From Skeletonema tropicum (taxonomy: Eukaryota; Bacillariophyta; Thalassiosirophyceae; Thalassiosirales; Thalassiosiraceae), in the NCBI GenBank assembly GCA_037178625.1, contig CM074130.1:3472001-3536000 (forward strand): DNA of 64,000 bases, read 5' to 3'. The translations under genes and the position numbers were made by a program. The notes beneath the pieces were generated by a model. It worked only from the letters and a program-made list of their open reading frames with translations, was not told the origin of the DNA and ran no database searches. Shown here piece after piece: positions 1 through 9,945 of this stretch. Position 1 is the first letter of the stretch. Each line of letters begins with the position of its first letter.

Positions 1-574
1 TGCAAATGTACACACCTGGAAATCCATCAAGGGCGTCGTAACCCTTGGGCGTAGAGGAGGGTATGGTTGACGGTTCAGGCCAAGTATAGACATACCACCA
101 TCGTGCTAGGAGAGATTGGATGAGTTTTCCCTTATCACAATTAGCGTATAGTTCCGTGGAGGCTGAGACGTAAGAAGATGAAGCTGCTGCTGATTTGGGC
201 GCCGCTTTTTTCGTAGCAGCTGGCTTCTTCTTGGCCGATGTCGCTTTCTTTTTTGGTGCGGCCTTCGCCTTTGTCTTGTTAGCTTTTGATTTTGCTGCTG
301 GCTTTTTGGCCGCCTTCTTTTTTTCGGGGGGAGATTTTAATTTCGAAAGTGGAACGTCATCGCTATCGTCGCTATCATAATCTCCATCCTCATCGTCATC
401 ATCATCGTCGTCCTCTACAATGAAATCATCATTGTCTTCCTCCTCGGCAGGTTCATCTGATGCTGACGCCTCGTCATCAAATTCGGCCTCGCTGCTGTCG
501 TCGTCTTTCGGGCGTGATCGCTTGCCCTTTGCAAGATCCTTCAATGGGATGTCATCGTCTTCTGATGAACTCAT
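1..574 (-). CDS. acidic/lysine-rich, probably nuclear protein (3' part outside window)
   Basis: The reading frame opens with ATG at 574 and is still open at base 1, so only the first 190 residues are seen. Residues 1-75 are dominated by Asp/Glu/Ser and contain two related motifs, DDIPLKDL (7-14) and DDVPLSKL (71-78). Residues 83-128 are Lys/Ala/Pro-rich (AAKKPAAK, KKKPAATKK), like histone H1 or HMG tails. From about residue 138 the composition becomes ordinary (…LLARWWYVYTWPEP…, …GYDALDGFPGVYIC) and looks like the start of a folded domain that I do not recognise. The charge pattern suggests a chromatin or nucleolar protein; this is inference from composition only. It is divergent from the DoxX-like gene. 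Confidence 0.6.
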   Translation of the reverse strand, partial: MSSSEDDDIPLKDLAKGKRSRPKDDDSSEAEFDDEASASDEPAEEEDNDDFIVEDDDDDDDEDGDYDSDDSDDVPLSKLKSPPEKKKAAKKPAAKSKANKTKAKAAPKKKATSAKKKPAATKKAAPKSAAASSSYVSASTELYANCDKGKLIQSLLARWWYVYTWPEPSTIPSSTPKGYDALDGFPGVYIC

Positions 575-829
575 CGTCGTCCTCTAGAGAGCAGGTAGTG
601 TAGCATAGGCGTCAAGGTCAATGTCAATGGTACTTACCATACTTGTGATGGTGAAGATCCCGTGAGATCCCGTGGTTCGTGGTTTCAAAAAAATCATTTT
701 TCATGCGCGCTCCAAAATCCGCTCCCGCCATAAATGTCGACATATGACATGTCGATTTTTCATCAACTCACCTATCTCGCCTCACTGACATACTTGCAGT
801 AACAACAACACTTCGCCTAACGAACAACC
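575..829. promoter_or_regulatory. divergent intergenic region
   Basis: This 255-bp spacer separates two genes transcribed away from each other and must hold both promoters. It contains a direct repeat (gagatcccgtg… / …gatcccgtgg) near 655-675 and a dyad (tgtcgacatatgacatgtcga, 736-756). No TATA box can be assigned with confidence. Confidence 0.4.
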
Positions 830-1618
830 ATGTTCATGTCAATTCGAGCCGTTTGTATCTATGCCAGTCTCATCTACCATGGCGTGGCTGGTTTCAGTCC
901 ATCATCTCGCGGCAGCGTTGTGTTACCGCGCACAGCAAGTGCATCATTTAGATTGAATTCCATGTCACCCGATGATCAAGATAAATTCAACAACATGCCG
1001 CCACCAATTCCAAGGCCGGATCCCTCAATATTGATCTCTGCACAAGATGATTCTACGCAACAAAATGCTGTGTTTGCCATTACGGCTGCTATAGCCTTGG
1101 GTACATGTATCATTGTCAGCTTACTGAACGGGCTTGAATCTATTCTACCTGCTGGGTGGTTTGCGGCATGGAGGGATTACACATGGCCAGCTGGGCTTGG
1201 TTTGATATTCATGGCTGCAGGAGTGTCTCATTTTACTGTTGCCGACGCGTTCTGTAGAATAGTTCCACCAAAGGGAACTTGGGGGGGACTGTGGCAAGTT
1301 CCTGCTCCTTTGGCGGAAGAACTAGGGCTTTCCTATGCAGAGTATCACACTTACTGGACCGGAATTGCCGAAGCAGCTGGTGGTTTACTTCTTGTTGGTT
1401 CTGGCGTGGGCATATTCGATGTTGACGTTAGGATTCCTGCTGGATTGTTAGGACTCTTGGTGTTCGCTATCACTCCTGCCAACATTTACATGTACACCCA
1501 TGACGCAGAAATGGAAAATGGCATCCCACCGATTCCATACCCAAACGGCCACTATGGCAGGGCTGTTGCTCAAATGGTGCTGTTGGCTTTCTTTTGGAAG
1601 CTTACATTTCATTATTAG
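830..1618 (+). CDS. DoxX-like membrane protein, predicted plastid-targeted
   Basis: This is a single-exon protein of 262 residues. Residues 1-21 form a signal peptide ending …GVAG|FSPSS; Phe at +1 followed by a Ser/Arg-rich stretch is the diatom bipartite plastid-targeting pattern. The mature part has four hydrophobic segments (about 80-100, 115-135, 178-197, 205-222) and the DoxX hallmarks GVSHF…FCRIVPP and a late [11 protein letters not shown]. DoxX proteins are small four-helix membrane proteins, often linked to quinone or redox chemistry; the substrate here cannot be read from sequence. The segment after RIVPP is longer than in bacterial relatives. The gene is convergent with the QSOX gene, 75 bp apart. 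Family assignment is fairly safe, plastid location is inferred. Confidence 0.72.
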   Translation: MFMSIRAVCIYASLIYHGVAGFSPSSRGSVVLPRTASASFRLNSMSPDDQDKFNNMPPPIPRPDPSILISAQDDSTQQNAVFAITAAIALGTCIIVSLLNGLESILPAGWFAAWRDYTWPAGLGLIFMAAGVSHFTVADAFCRIVPPKGTWGGLWQVPAPLAEELGLSYAEYHTYWTGIAEAAGGLLLVGSGVGIFDVDVRIPAGLLGLLVFAITPANIYMYTHDAEMENGIPPIPYPNGHYGRAVAQMVLLAFFWKLTFHY

Positions 1619-1693
1619 GTAGTAAGTTACCTGACCGCTTCAAATAAAAAATTTACATTTACTACTTGGAGTCTCTACAGCTACAGAATTCAT

Positions 1694-3235
1694 CTAGTGA
1701 TCAACTTTCTTGTGTCTGCCTGTGTGATGATGCGCTTTTGACAACCTTGCAAACCATGCAAGTAATAAAATTGCACAAATTAGTAAGCCACCTACTTTCC
1801 AGACGGATGGAAGAGATTCCTTCGGTTCACTTTCGTTGCTTGGTATTTTGATGTAGCTCGGATTGCCAGCCCAGTACATGGAGTGTAAATGGTTGAATAT
1901 CTCATCTTCTTCCCAGCTCTTATCTTCTCTCCAGCAATTTGGACAAATGTAGAGAGATGGCCATCTAGCTTGCTGTGATTCCCATTGACTCGGCTTTGGC
2001 TGATTGTTTTGATCCATCCGTTCACCAAGAAGTCTTGTGTTTACGTCATTGTGAGTTTCCCAAAGCCACATCGGCAACTCCCTCCAATCGTGTTCATTTG
2101 ATGATGGTTTATCAGATAATCGATGGCATCCGTCGAAAGCACAATTGTCATACATGTCCAAAAAATTCAACCGACAAACTTCACACTGAAAGAAGTGTTC
2201 GACGTAGTTCCTCAGAATTTCTGAAACTTGCCTTGTTGGAATAATGGGGGTGTTGTGCCTATTGTATTCGACCACACCAATTGTCATTATATGAAACAGT
2301 TGCCACAGTCCACATGTATATCCCATCTTGTTATCGCCGTTCGTACAAGTTCTCCATATTTGTGAATTATCTGGAGAAGTGTAAGGGCGAATCAGCTTGC
2401 TCAAATTGGATTGACTCTGACTTGCTTCTTCGAAATTTTCTAACAGCATTGTGACGATGTCATGGGTTTTCGTCATTTGAATTGGCAGTGATTTGCTCAA
2501 TAGCTCCAACCACTTTCGGAATGAAGACGATTCTTCTTTTGAGAGTGGACCGTTCGTCATAAATATACCGGTTTTCAAAGCGAATTCAAAGCTCAGCGCA
2601 GCATCATTCCAAGCATCATGGACATCGTGCATTCTGAAAGGCACAACTCTCGCAATCTCTTTCTTATCTGATTCATCCTCGTGGTTGTCTTGAGACTGTG
2701 ACTTTTTAGAGACATCAATTCCCAATCTAAACAAGACATTTTTCACCTTTGCGTCCTTCTTCTTAAACTCCAACGCGTCGTAGCTACCTTCACGAAATAA
2801 CTTCAATGTTGGGTAGCCTTTAATGTTCTGGTCATTACAAAGTTGGTTATGTGCCGTACAACTGACCGCATGAAACTCAATTTCAGGGTGTTTTGCTGTT
2901 ACAGCTTTTGCTAGTTTGATATACTGTGGTGCAAAGTGCTGGCAGTGTGGGCACCATGGAGCGTAAAACTCAACCACTCTTGCAGGTGGTGGTAAATGAT
3001 CAGACGATGGCTCATACAGAAAATTGGGCTTGATTGGGCCACTCGTTTTTGACGGAGCGAGGAGCTCTATGACTGGCCCGGATGAAGATGTACCCCCATG
3101 CTCTTCTTCGTGGTACAAGTATTTCTTTCCGTTCGCACCAACGATTGTGAAGAAGAAGAATAGTAGGCTTGCAATAAATACAGCCCAGCCCATCACTAAG
3201 CACTTTACTGGAAGGTGTTTCAAAGCAGTTTGCAT
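1694..3235 (-). CDS. QSOX-type sulfhydryl oxidase (thioredoxin + Erv/ALR domains)
   Basis: This is a single-exon protein of 513 residues. A hydrophobic N-terminus (about 14-33) acts as signal peptide or anchor. It is followed by a thioredoxin domain with YAPWCPHC (Cys95/Cys98) and a cis-Pro motif GYPTLKLF. The C-terminal half is an Erv/ALR FAD domain with GYTCGLWQLFHIMT, then a CEVC active-site pair near residue 350, WLWETHNDVN (FAD-binding H-N), and a CPNC pair near 431. A transmembrane helix lies at about 480-500 with a His/Lys-rich tail. QSOX enzymes make disulfides in secretory proteins and pass electrons to O2 through FAD. One Trx domain is the plant/protist layout. The gene is long for QSOX linkers but all key cysteines are present. 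Confidence 0.88.
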   Translation of the reverse strand: MQTALKHLPVKCLVMGWAVFIASLLFFFFTIVGANGKKYLYHEEEHGGTSSSGPVIELLAPSKTSGPIKPNFLYEPSSDHLPPPARVVEFYAPWCPHCQHFAPQYIKLAKAVTAKHPEIEFHAVSCTAHNQLCNDQNIKGYPTLKLFREGSYDALEFKKKDAKVKNVLFRLGIDVSKKSQSQDNHEDESDKKEIARVVPFRMHDVHDAWNDAALSFEFALKTGIFMTNGPLSKEESSSFRKWLELLSKSLPIQMTKTHDIVTMLLENFEEASQSQSNLSKLIRPYTSPDNSQIWRTCTNGDNKMGYTCGLWQLFHIMTIGVVEYNRHNTPIIPTRQVSEILRNYVEHFFQCEVCRLNFLDMYDNCAFDGCHRLSDKPSSNEHDWRELPMWLWETHNDVNTRLLGERMDQNNQPKPSQWESQQARWPSLYICPNCWREDKSWEEDEIFNHLHSMYWAGNPSYIKIPSNESEPKESLPSVWKVGGLLICAILLLAWFARLSKAHHHTGRHKKVDH

Positions 3236-3657
3236 AAATGAAACTATCCCAACAATTCAAAAGATCCAGCTTCCCAGCCAGATAGCAGTCTTACTTTGGT
3301 AGAAGATTTATTTTCCCTTGGTAAAGGAAATGAACTATTAGATATGTATATATGATCAATATGTAGTAGTATGGGCAGATGGATAAAGGCTACAATACTT
3401 CTATATTACAATGTGGCCGGCAATTCTTAGGCAACAATAATAACCAATACTGACACCGAACTCACACCCAACAACAACACGAAGGCAAGGTCCGCGGTCC
3501 GCGGCTTTGTTGCAACAATTTCGAGGCAGACGCGGACGGACAGATACAGTGCCGGTTTCATTGATATCAATAACAGAAGATGTTGTGACGTGACCTCGAC
3601 TTTTAAACAGTAGGTTGATGCAATGTGCTTATTGTATTGGTATTGTTCTTCAAGAAG
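3236..3657. other. intergenic, no gene seen
   Basis: This 422-bp region lies between the 5' end of the QSOX gene and the 3' end of the phosphatase gene. It includes a GC-rich tandem (ccgcggtccgcgg, about 3491-3503) and otherwise AT-rich sequence. I see no coding potential or structured RNA. Confidence 0.4.
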
Positions 3658-4847
3658 TTATACTTGCATTCCATCCAAATGTCTCACTTCGTTGCGACGA
3701 ATCAAGTAACATTCAGGCATTGACAATTGTAAGTCATTGCTCCGTTTTAATCCACCAAAAATGCCAGATTTAGCACTGACGAGTCGTTGTTTACCTTCAA
3801 TGTTGACATCCACCACGTTAATTGATCCATTATTGATTTTCCACATCACAGACTCTGCAAGCGATGTGTCTGCAACCAGTGCCAATAGTATTCGAAGATA
3901 AGTTGAGTGCGACACTGCTAACAAAGAGTCTTGTGGTGAAGATGACGATGCTGCAACTTGCGAAAGAGATTCTAATGCTTGAACACATCGCTCAAGCACT
4001 GTCGAGAAAGAGTTACGACCAAGAATGAGTTAACATTGAATTGCACGTCCAGAAAAAATGTGTTCTATCCATTCTTACCTTCTCTGCCTGATTCACCCTC
4101 TCCGCCTGCTCTTTTATCAATATCTCCAGTCGCCCATGAGGCAAAAGTACTCATCATAACCGATTTGGCAGAGTTAACATCTTTACCATCAAGGTTTCCA
4201 AAATCCACCTCTCCAAGAGATGAAACCTCGCCATACAAATGTATAGGCTCTTGATTTGCCTTTAGTAATGAGTTTGCCGCACCCGAAAGTATTTCTGATG
4301 TTTCTTTTGCCCTCAGCAATTTTGAGTGTGCCACCAAAGTCGGAGCATTACTGCCAGATTCTCTCAATTTACCGACCGCCATTCCTAGCCGTTGAGCTTG
4401 CTCGTAACCATTAGAGTTTATTTCTGGGTCGACTCTAGCCCCTTGCATCTTACGCAGTCTATTGTTTTCTGTTTGTCCATGTCGACATAAGTAAAGTCGG
4501 ACACAGCCAGGAGTTATGGGAGGGAGATCAAGTAAACAGTCGAAGTTTCCATTTGAAATGTCTCTATCTGGGTCAACCTCGAAAGCTTGTGCACTTTGAG
4601 CTACAACAACCATTCCTGTCAGCGAAACTGCTTCAAGAAGGAATGATCTACGTGGAAAACTATTCTTCTTCACATTATAATCTCCCTCATACTGATTTGT
4701 GTCTTGGTCTTCAACAGCGTGTAGACGCACTCGTGTACATTTTCGTTTCGATGCTATTCCAGTGCTCTGCAATCCGAATGCTTCGACAGTACAGACAAGC
4801 GAGGAGATGAGGAAGAAGACGAGCAAGCACGTTGTAGCAGCAGCCAT
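3658..4847 (-). CDS. histidine phosphatase (phosphoglycerate-mutase-like), predicted thylakoid lumen
   Basis: There are two exons: 4847-4079 and 3998-3658. The 80-nt intron has a GTAAGA donor and a CGACAG acceptor and interrupts a Gly/Val codon. The joined protein has 369 residues. The catalytic RHG is at 122-124 and the second catalytic His is in AVSHSTYLR (about 287), the signature pair of the branch-1 histidine phosphatase superfamily. Targeting is layered: a signal peptide ends …TVEA|FGL (plastid type), then residues 63-89 read FPRRSFLL, a hydrophobic run, and AQA|F, a Tat-like lumen signal. The inferred site is therefore the thylakoid lumen. The substrate is unknown; PGAM-fold proteins include mutases and phosphatases, and the sequence does not separate them. 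Confidence 0.8.
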
Positions 4848-5207
4848 GTTGATAGTGTTTCTTCAGTGCTAAGTAAGTGCTGCCTTCCCTTGCGCTGATA
4901 GCGAGGTCTCAGAGGATGAGGTGGATGAGGGAAAAATTGTTACTAATTCCTACCTATGCAGCATACTTTCCCAAACATCTCTTCGCGGGGAGCTTCTTGC
5001 CCCAAGAATCCCCCCAAGGCAAGTATAATGGGTACCAGACACATCACTGGTGTTCATTATTGACGATTTCTCATCAGATTCGGTGATAATTAGTTTGGCT
5101 GGAAAGGGGTCCCCTCCTAAGTGCCCGCGCTTTTACGATGCTGCATCGCGCTCGCCATCCTCCTCCTCAAAAACATCAAAACAAACCCTCTTCAACTCCT
5201 TTTGACG
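4848..5207. promoter_or_regulatory. divergent intergenic region
   Basis: This 360-bp spacer lies between the phosphatase (leftward) and the YidD gene (rightward) and should contain both promoters. A Met-less open stretch continues upstream of the YidD ATG (back to a GTG at 5121), but it lacks an ATG and is taken as leader. Confidence 0.35.
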
Positions 5208-5981
5208 ATGAAGATTTGCGTCGTATTGGCCTTCATTGTGGCACTCTGTGGCAAAGGTAGTGATGCATGCCAATCATGTTTAGCCGACCTGACACGTGGT
5301 TTAGTTCTTGGAGGCAATTCGGGGATAGGGAAGCAACAACATAAAGATCATCATGACCATGACAAACACGTGGGTAGAAAGAATCAACGCTTCAATAATG
5401 CAGTTGCGCCTGTCACTTCCAGTTTGCCTCTTGCTCTTCGAAGACCAATATTCAATGGACAAGGTTTGAGTGGAAAAGGCGTAGACGCATCAGTGCTTGG
5501 ATTTCTGTCGGTTCGAAAATGTATTTCAGCTGCTGTTGCATATCATAGAGGAACCGATACGAAGTTGTTGGAGAGGAATGCTCTGGCGATTCAACAACAA
5601 AAAGATGCACTATTGCGGCAACAACGTGATCACAGGAGATGGCTAAGAATATTGTTTGCTAGTGAGTCTGAAGATGACTCTGTAGAAAAAAGGGGAGAGA
5701 AAGACAGTGAGGTGGCCAAGGCAACCGAATCTGATCAAGCATCAACCTCCATGATTATGGCAATAGGGTTTTACAAAAAGTTTATATCACCATTGTTACC
5801 ACCAGCATGTCGTTTCCTGCCGACATGTTCGCAATATGGGGTCCAGGCAATCGAAAAGTATGGTCCACAGAAAGGATTGATTTTAACTGCATGGAGACTT
5901 GCACGATGTAGTCCATTTGGGGGTAAGGGTTACGATCCTCCGGTGTGGCCACCAGTCTCATACACTTATGGCAACTACTAA
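5208..5981 (+). CDS. YidD family membrane protein insertion efficiency factor
   Basis: The protein has 257 residues. I chose the ATG at 5208 because it begins a signal-peptide-like segment (MKICVVLAFIVALCGKGSDA) and upstream codons offer no ATG. A poorly conserved, His-rich linker follows (KDHHDHDKH). Residues 184-250 are a complete YidD domain: FYKKFISPLLPPACRFLPTC, SQYGVQAIEKYG, and RLARCSPFGGKGYDPP. In bacteria YidD sits at the inner membrane and assists YidC-mediated insertion. A nuclear copy in an alga suggests service to the plastid Alb3/Oxa1 system; that is inference. The presequence lacks the usual Phe at the cleavage site, so plastid targeting is not certain. The N-terminal 180 residues have no counterpart in bacterial YidD (about 70-90 residues in total). 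Confidence 0.88.
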   Translation: MKICVVLAFIVALCGKGSDACQSCLADLTRGLVLGGNSGIGKQQHKDHHDHDKHVGRKNQRFNNAVAPVTSSLPLALRRPIFNGQGLSGKGVDASVLGFLSVRKCISAAVAYHRGTDTKLLERNALAIQQQKDALLRQQRDHRRWLRILFASESEDDSVEKRGEKDSEVAKATESDQASTSMIMAIGFYKKFISPLLPPACRFLPTCSQYGVQAIEKYGPQKGLILTAWRLARCSPFGGKGYDPPVWPPVSYTYGNY

Positions 5982-6210
5982 TGCATAGAATTGCGATTTA
6001 CTAAATAATTATGTCCCTTCCATACTTTATACAACTTCTATTTCCCGTCGAAAGAGATCGTTACATAGCTACATCATATTCCTCCCAAGTATGAATTATA
6101 CCCCGTTTAAACCTTTTTCACCGCTTGAGCTCACATTACATTCACCTCCTGCAATGTCTCATTGTATAATGTGAGTTGTTGTTTGCACTATCGTACGGTT
6201 ATAAGAAAGG

Positions 6211-7431
6211 TTAGGAAACATAATACTCTAAATCATAAAACACAGCACGAGTACACATCAAACTTACGAATTCTCTCATTCCAAACTCCACTTCCGAATT
6301 AGGACCAGGCGTGCACTGCTCTTCCTCTTCCACGGGAGTATAGTAACGCTTGCCCATATCTCTCTTTTCTTTCTTAGAATCCCCTGCCGATAGCAAGTCA
6401 TCAGGTAAGGAATCGCCCAAATAAAATTTCAATGCAGTGTCTTGCTCCTCCCCTGCCTTCAAAATGATAATCTTCTGCCTCGTCGACTCTCTCAACATTG
6501 GTTTGAAGATCTTGTACAAAACATTGATCCAAGTAGGAGCATTGATAATCAATGTCTTGTAAGACCTTCCCGGGTAGTTGGCTGACATCATGGAAACAAA
6601 CCGTTTCCCAAATTCAATATATTCACTGTTGCTCATTTGTCGAAACGATGATCCCCTCATATCCACCACGTTCGTCATAATGGCATCTGGAGCATCCTCC
6701 ACGATGTTCCAACAATATTGAATCACATACACATAATGCAGTAACAAATCATCAATCGTTCGATTGTTCATCCTCATCAACTCAAAGTCCACATGTGCAG
6801 GTCGTTGCACGAAAATAATATTATTATGTGGATCCCTTCCTGCGAAATAATGAGGTATCATTTGCTTACAAATATCAAAGTTGGGGTGAGGACGCTCCAA
6901 AATGGTATCCACAGTAAATTCTTCACGCCATGCTTTATGAGTTTCAAATGCCTCCTTTGCCCCTTCACGGTCGCCCTTCTTCATATCAAGCCATCTAGTT
7001 GGGAGGCCATCGGGGTCTTCTGCCGAACCATCGTTGGGACTTGTGGCAGTGAAAGTCAAGTTCCTTGGTGGTGGTTCGTCTGTTTCTTCAGCTGTTTCGT
7101 CAGGTGTCAGAATATCATCGGAACTAATACCTTCATTATCATTAAGTTTTTCATTGTCAACTTCAGAGGCAACGGTGTCTTCTTCTACAGTGCTTCCACC
7201 ACGTGTGTTCATTACTATTTCATCAAGCGACGATGACACAGCCGATGAGGAGACAAAGGGCAAGTTTCTCCTATTGTACCAACCTCGTCGTGACGATTGC
7301 ACGGCTGATGGTGATATTCTGTACACATCATGTTGTGCCCTATTTGCAGACGCCAAATTGAGGCAATCAGTGAGAAGAGCGGTGACCACTAGAAAGATGC
7401 CCGCAGATGATGATTGAGCGAGAGGCGGCAT
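6211..7431 (-). CDS. CRAL-TRIO (Sec14-like) lipid-binding protein
   Basis: This is a single-exon protein of 406 residues. Its N-terminus is hydrophobic (AGIFLVVTALLTDCLNLASA), probably a signal peptide. An acidic, disordered stretch follows (about 60-125), then a CRAL-TRIO N-region with WLDMKKGDREGAKEAFETHKAW. The lipid-binding CRAL-TRIO domain spans about 185-345: HYFAGRDPHNNIIFVQRP, TNVVDMRG, YPGRSYKTLIINAP, and the closing KPMLRESTRQKIIIL. Sec14-type domains carry phosphatidylinositol or other hydrophobic ligands between membranes. A signal peptide on such a protein is unusual and may direct it to the plastid or secretory lumen. The ligand cannot be deduced. Confidence 0.85.
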   Translation of the reverse strand: MPPLAQSSSAGIFLVVTALLTDCLNLASANRAQHDVYRISPSAVQSSRRGWYNRRNLPFVSSSAVSSSLDEIVMNTRGGSTVEEDTVASEVDNEKLNDNEGISSDDILTPDETAEETDEPPPRNLTFTATSPNDGSAEDPDGLPTRWLDMKKGDREGAKEAFETHKAWREEFTVDTILERPHPNFDICKQMIPHYFAGRDPHNNIIFVQRPAHVDFELMRMNNRTIDDLLLHYVYVIQYCWNIVEDAPDAIMTNVVDMRGSSFRQMSNSEYIEFGKRFVSMMSANYPGRSYKTLIINAPTWINVLYKIFKPMLRESTRQKIIILKAGEEQDTALKFYLGDSLPDDLLSAGDSKKEKRDMGKRYYTPVEEEEQCTPGPNSEVEFGMREFVSLMCTRAVFYDLEYYVS

Positions 7432-7662
7432 CTTGGTTGTTATTTATCAAGTCGAGTTGTGGTCTCCAATGATACAACGACATCTCCACAGCTGTGAGCT
7501 GAAACGGAACGAACGTTGAAAGTTGAACCAACGGGAGGAAAATGTAGCGCGCGCGCGCGGCCGGAGAAGGCAATGCAGTCAATAACCATGCTGTCATTAC
7601 TTTTGTGCCACCTTCACCTGCCATCATCCAGTCGAAAGTCGAACAACACACACATAAAAACC

Positions 7663-9903
7663 ATGGCGAAGAAACAGCGCCAGTCGTCTAGCAGCGCCAG
7701 CGCCAGCAGGGAAGCGGTTGCCGCTTTACGAGCAGTGCTGAATAGTAATGAGCCGCTGCAAATGTCATTGCCAGATGAATTTCTTCCATCCTCACCAAAC
7801 ACAACTCCATCACTAACTCTCCTCGAATGGATCCACAACGAACGACAAAGCCTCCTCTGGATCCTCGGTTGCGCCGCCCTCGGAGCTCTACTGGGATTTG
7901 GCGTAGGCGCCGGATGGCTCACTCGCGGCTATGGCACCTGGCATTTTGTGCTCAAGGATCCATCGACAATTACTGAATCGGCGGATGGACGAGTGAAGCA
8001 GGAATATATACGAAAGTTTATCATAACTCCGTGGAGGATGGCGATGGCGCAGAGGATGAGGGGTACTCTATTCTATGAGATTATCACGTTTCAAAAGGCA
8101 CCATGGGCTGTTTTCGAATACATCACAACCAATGGTGTTGTGGGTAGCATGCACAAAACTACTACTGGAGATGGTGGTGGTGGTTGGTTTGCCTCTTCAC
8201 CAATGTGGCCACCGAATTGGATATTATTCCGACAGGTGGACTTGTCAAATATTGAAGTGGGTGAGGGGGGACTGTCTCCCACAATGATGAAATTCTTGTC
8301 ACTGGTGCTACCCTGGAGGCGGAATCTCATCAAGGCGCTGGCACGCAAGGAGAAAAAAGTTACTCTTCGTGATGCAGATGGGAATTTGGTCGAAGATAGT
8401 AGTCTTCACAGCGCTTCTTCGCCCAATTCATTTGCGTCACGAATAAAGGGACTTTTGTTCGGTTCCTCATCATTTCATCAAAAGAATGCACCCGTTGACG
8501 CGTATTATCATCCAATGGGATTCTACGCTCTCCGTGAATACATTATCAGGTATGATCATGGATACGTGCATCCAGATCTGGGATTTCTTATTCCAGCTCC
8601 ATCCGGTGCCGCGCGTGGGATTGGAATGGTGAGTGATTCGTATACAAATTGTCAACGAAATTGTTTCCCTGGAACTGCCAAGGAGATGGAAGAGGAAGAA
8701 ATGATAGAACGGAAAAGGAGACAGGAATTGAAGGATCAACAGATTGCCGAACAAGAAATTATGGATGAGATGAAGCGACAATTTCCTGAATTATCATCCG
8801 ACACTGCTGAGAATGAAGGAGATGATAGCAGCCTACCACCTCGGCCCTCTCCTCCTTCGACGCAACACACAGGTGAACAACATCAAGCGACGTCGTCTAC
8901 CACCAAACCTTATTCACAGACTGAGCTTCTTCTTCACATCCCACTAGAAGCGCAGATAACACGCTCTACAGCTCTCGACATCTTAAAGAATATCCTACCC
9001 GAGGAAGTGATGAAAAATCAAATAGCTAATCTTGACGATGCATTTGTCTTGACCGTTCTTCTCGCCCATGAGAGAGGTCTTGGGGATGCTTCTCGCTTCT
9101 GGCCATACATTGCTACTCTGCCTCCTCGTCCAACATGCGCATTACATCCTGCATCTCGACAATCAGTTGTTGATGTCGTGACAGCTCTCTCGGTTGAGAT
9201 GGGGACTGACGTTGTTGGGTGGCCAAATGAGATAAGCAAAGCGGCTGACGTCGCTGAGAGAATCATCCAGACTCTCTCCAGTCAATACAAAATATTTCTA
9301 GCTTCACCTCCTGGAATCAACTTTATCGATTCTATACGATGGGCGCTTTGCCATGTTGCAAGCAGGGCTGTTGCTGGGAGGGAGACTCATGGGAGGCTAC
9401 GACTTGTGCCAATGATGGATTTGATCAATCATGATGAGGCAGCAGACAAGTTTCATGAGGTGGTTGGGAACGAAACGAAAAATGATCCAGATAGCTTTGC
9501 CTTACATGCCGAAGAGAGTGATGCGGGAGCCTTCATTGTTAGGAGTCGTCGACATGGTCGGAGAAAGCCATTGAAGAAAGGTCAAGAACTCATGGCGAAC
9601 TACAACGTTCCAAAATATAGTCCTCTGGATTGGTTCCTCAACATGGGTTTCGTGCCTCCAGAGCGGACTGGGAAGTGGACAATGCTGGAGTCGGGTCTAC
9701 CTCCCAATTATAGAGGTGGGTTCTCTCGAAAGAATACGGGCGTAACTGGTGTAGGAGCATTTGGTTCTGGAAAGCCTGAAATTCAAGTGATTCGACAACA
9801 TACGACCCAAAGTACTACTCAGCAACAACAAAATCAACAGCAGTTGCCACAAGTTCAACAGTCACAGCAGCAAGTTCAACAACAACAAACTTGTCAAAGA
9901 TAG
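7663..9903 (+). CDS. membrane-anchored SET-domain protein, Rubisco-LSMT-like class
   Basis: The preferred start is the ATG in accATGG at 7663 (746 residues); an in-frame ATG at 7573 would add 30 residues resembling a signal peptide. A transmembrane segment lies at about 66-87 (WILGCAALGALLGFGVGAG). The SET region is split. The first part, around YVHPDLGFLIPAPSGAARGIGMV, is followed by a charged coiled-coil insertion (about 345-410) and then the LSMT-type helical part (…FWPYIATLPPRP…). The SET signature MMDLINHDEAAD and the closing QELMANYNVP…DWFLNMGFVPPE are intact, so S-adenosylmethionine binding is plausible. Proteins of this class methylate lysines on Rubisco, aldolase or ribosomal proteins. 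The tail is Gln-rich (from 9818). Enzyme class is secure; substrate is unknown. Confidence 0.8.
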   Translation: MAKKQRQSSSSASASREAVAALRAVLNSNEPLQMSLPDEFLPSSPNTTPSLTLLEWIHNERQSLLWILGCAALGALLGFGVGAGWLTRGYGTWHFVLKDPSTITESADGRVKQEYIRKFIITPWRMAMAQRMRGTLFYEIITFQKAPWAVFEYITTNGVVGSMHKTTTGDGGGGWFASSPMWPPNWILFRQVDLSNIEVGEGGLSPTMMKFLSLVLPWRRNLIKALARKEKKVTLRDADGNLVEDSSLHSASSPNSFASRIKGLLFGSSSFHQKNAPVDAYYHPMGFYALREYIIRYDHGYVHPDLGFLIPAPSGAARGIGMVSDSYTNCQRNCFPGTAKEMEEEEMIERKRRQELKDQQIAEQEIMDEMKRQFPELSSDTAENEGDDSSLPPRPSPPSTQHTGEQHQATSSTTKPYSQTELLLHIPLEAQITRSTALDILKNILPEEVMKNQIANLDDAFVLTVLLAHERGLGDASRFWPYIATLPPRPTCALHPASRQSVVDVVTALSVEMGTDVVGWPNEISKAADVAERIIQTLSSQYKIFLASPPGINFIDSIRWALCHVASRAVAGRETHGRLRLVPMMDLINHDEAADKFHEVVGNETKNDPDSFALHAEESDAGAFIVRSRRHGRRKPLKKGQELMANYNVPKYSPLDWFLNMGFVPPERTGKWTMLESGLPPNYRGGFSRKNTGVTGVGAFGSGKPEIQVIRQHTTQSTTQQQQNQQQLPQVQQSQQQVQQQQTCQR

Positions 9904-9945
9904 TTTCCACTAAAACTATTACATGCTGCTTACAATTGTCTCTTG

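Noticed and set aside
195..380. Open frame rich in Ala/Phe on the + strand
   Set aside because: It is the antisense shadow of the Lys/Ala-rich segment of the leftward gene at 1-574.
4065..4254. Reading the phosphatase as ending at 4065 with a Gly-rich tail
   Set aside because: A GTAAGA donor at 4078 and an acceptor at 3999 restore the frame and add the second catalytic His, so the stop lies in an intron.
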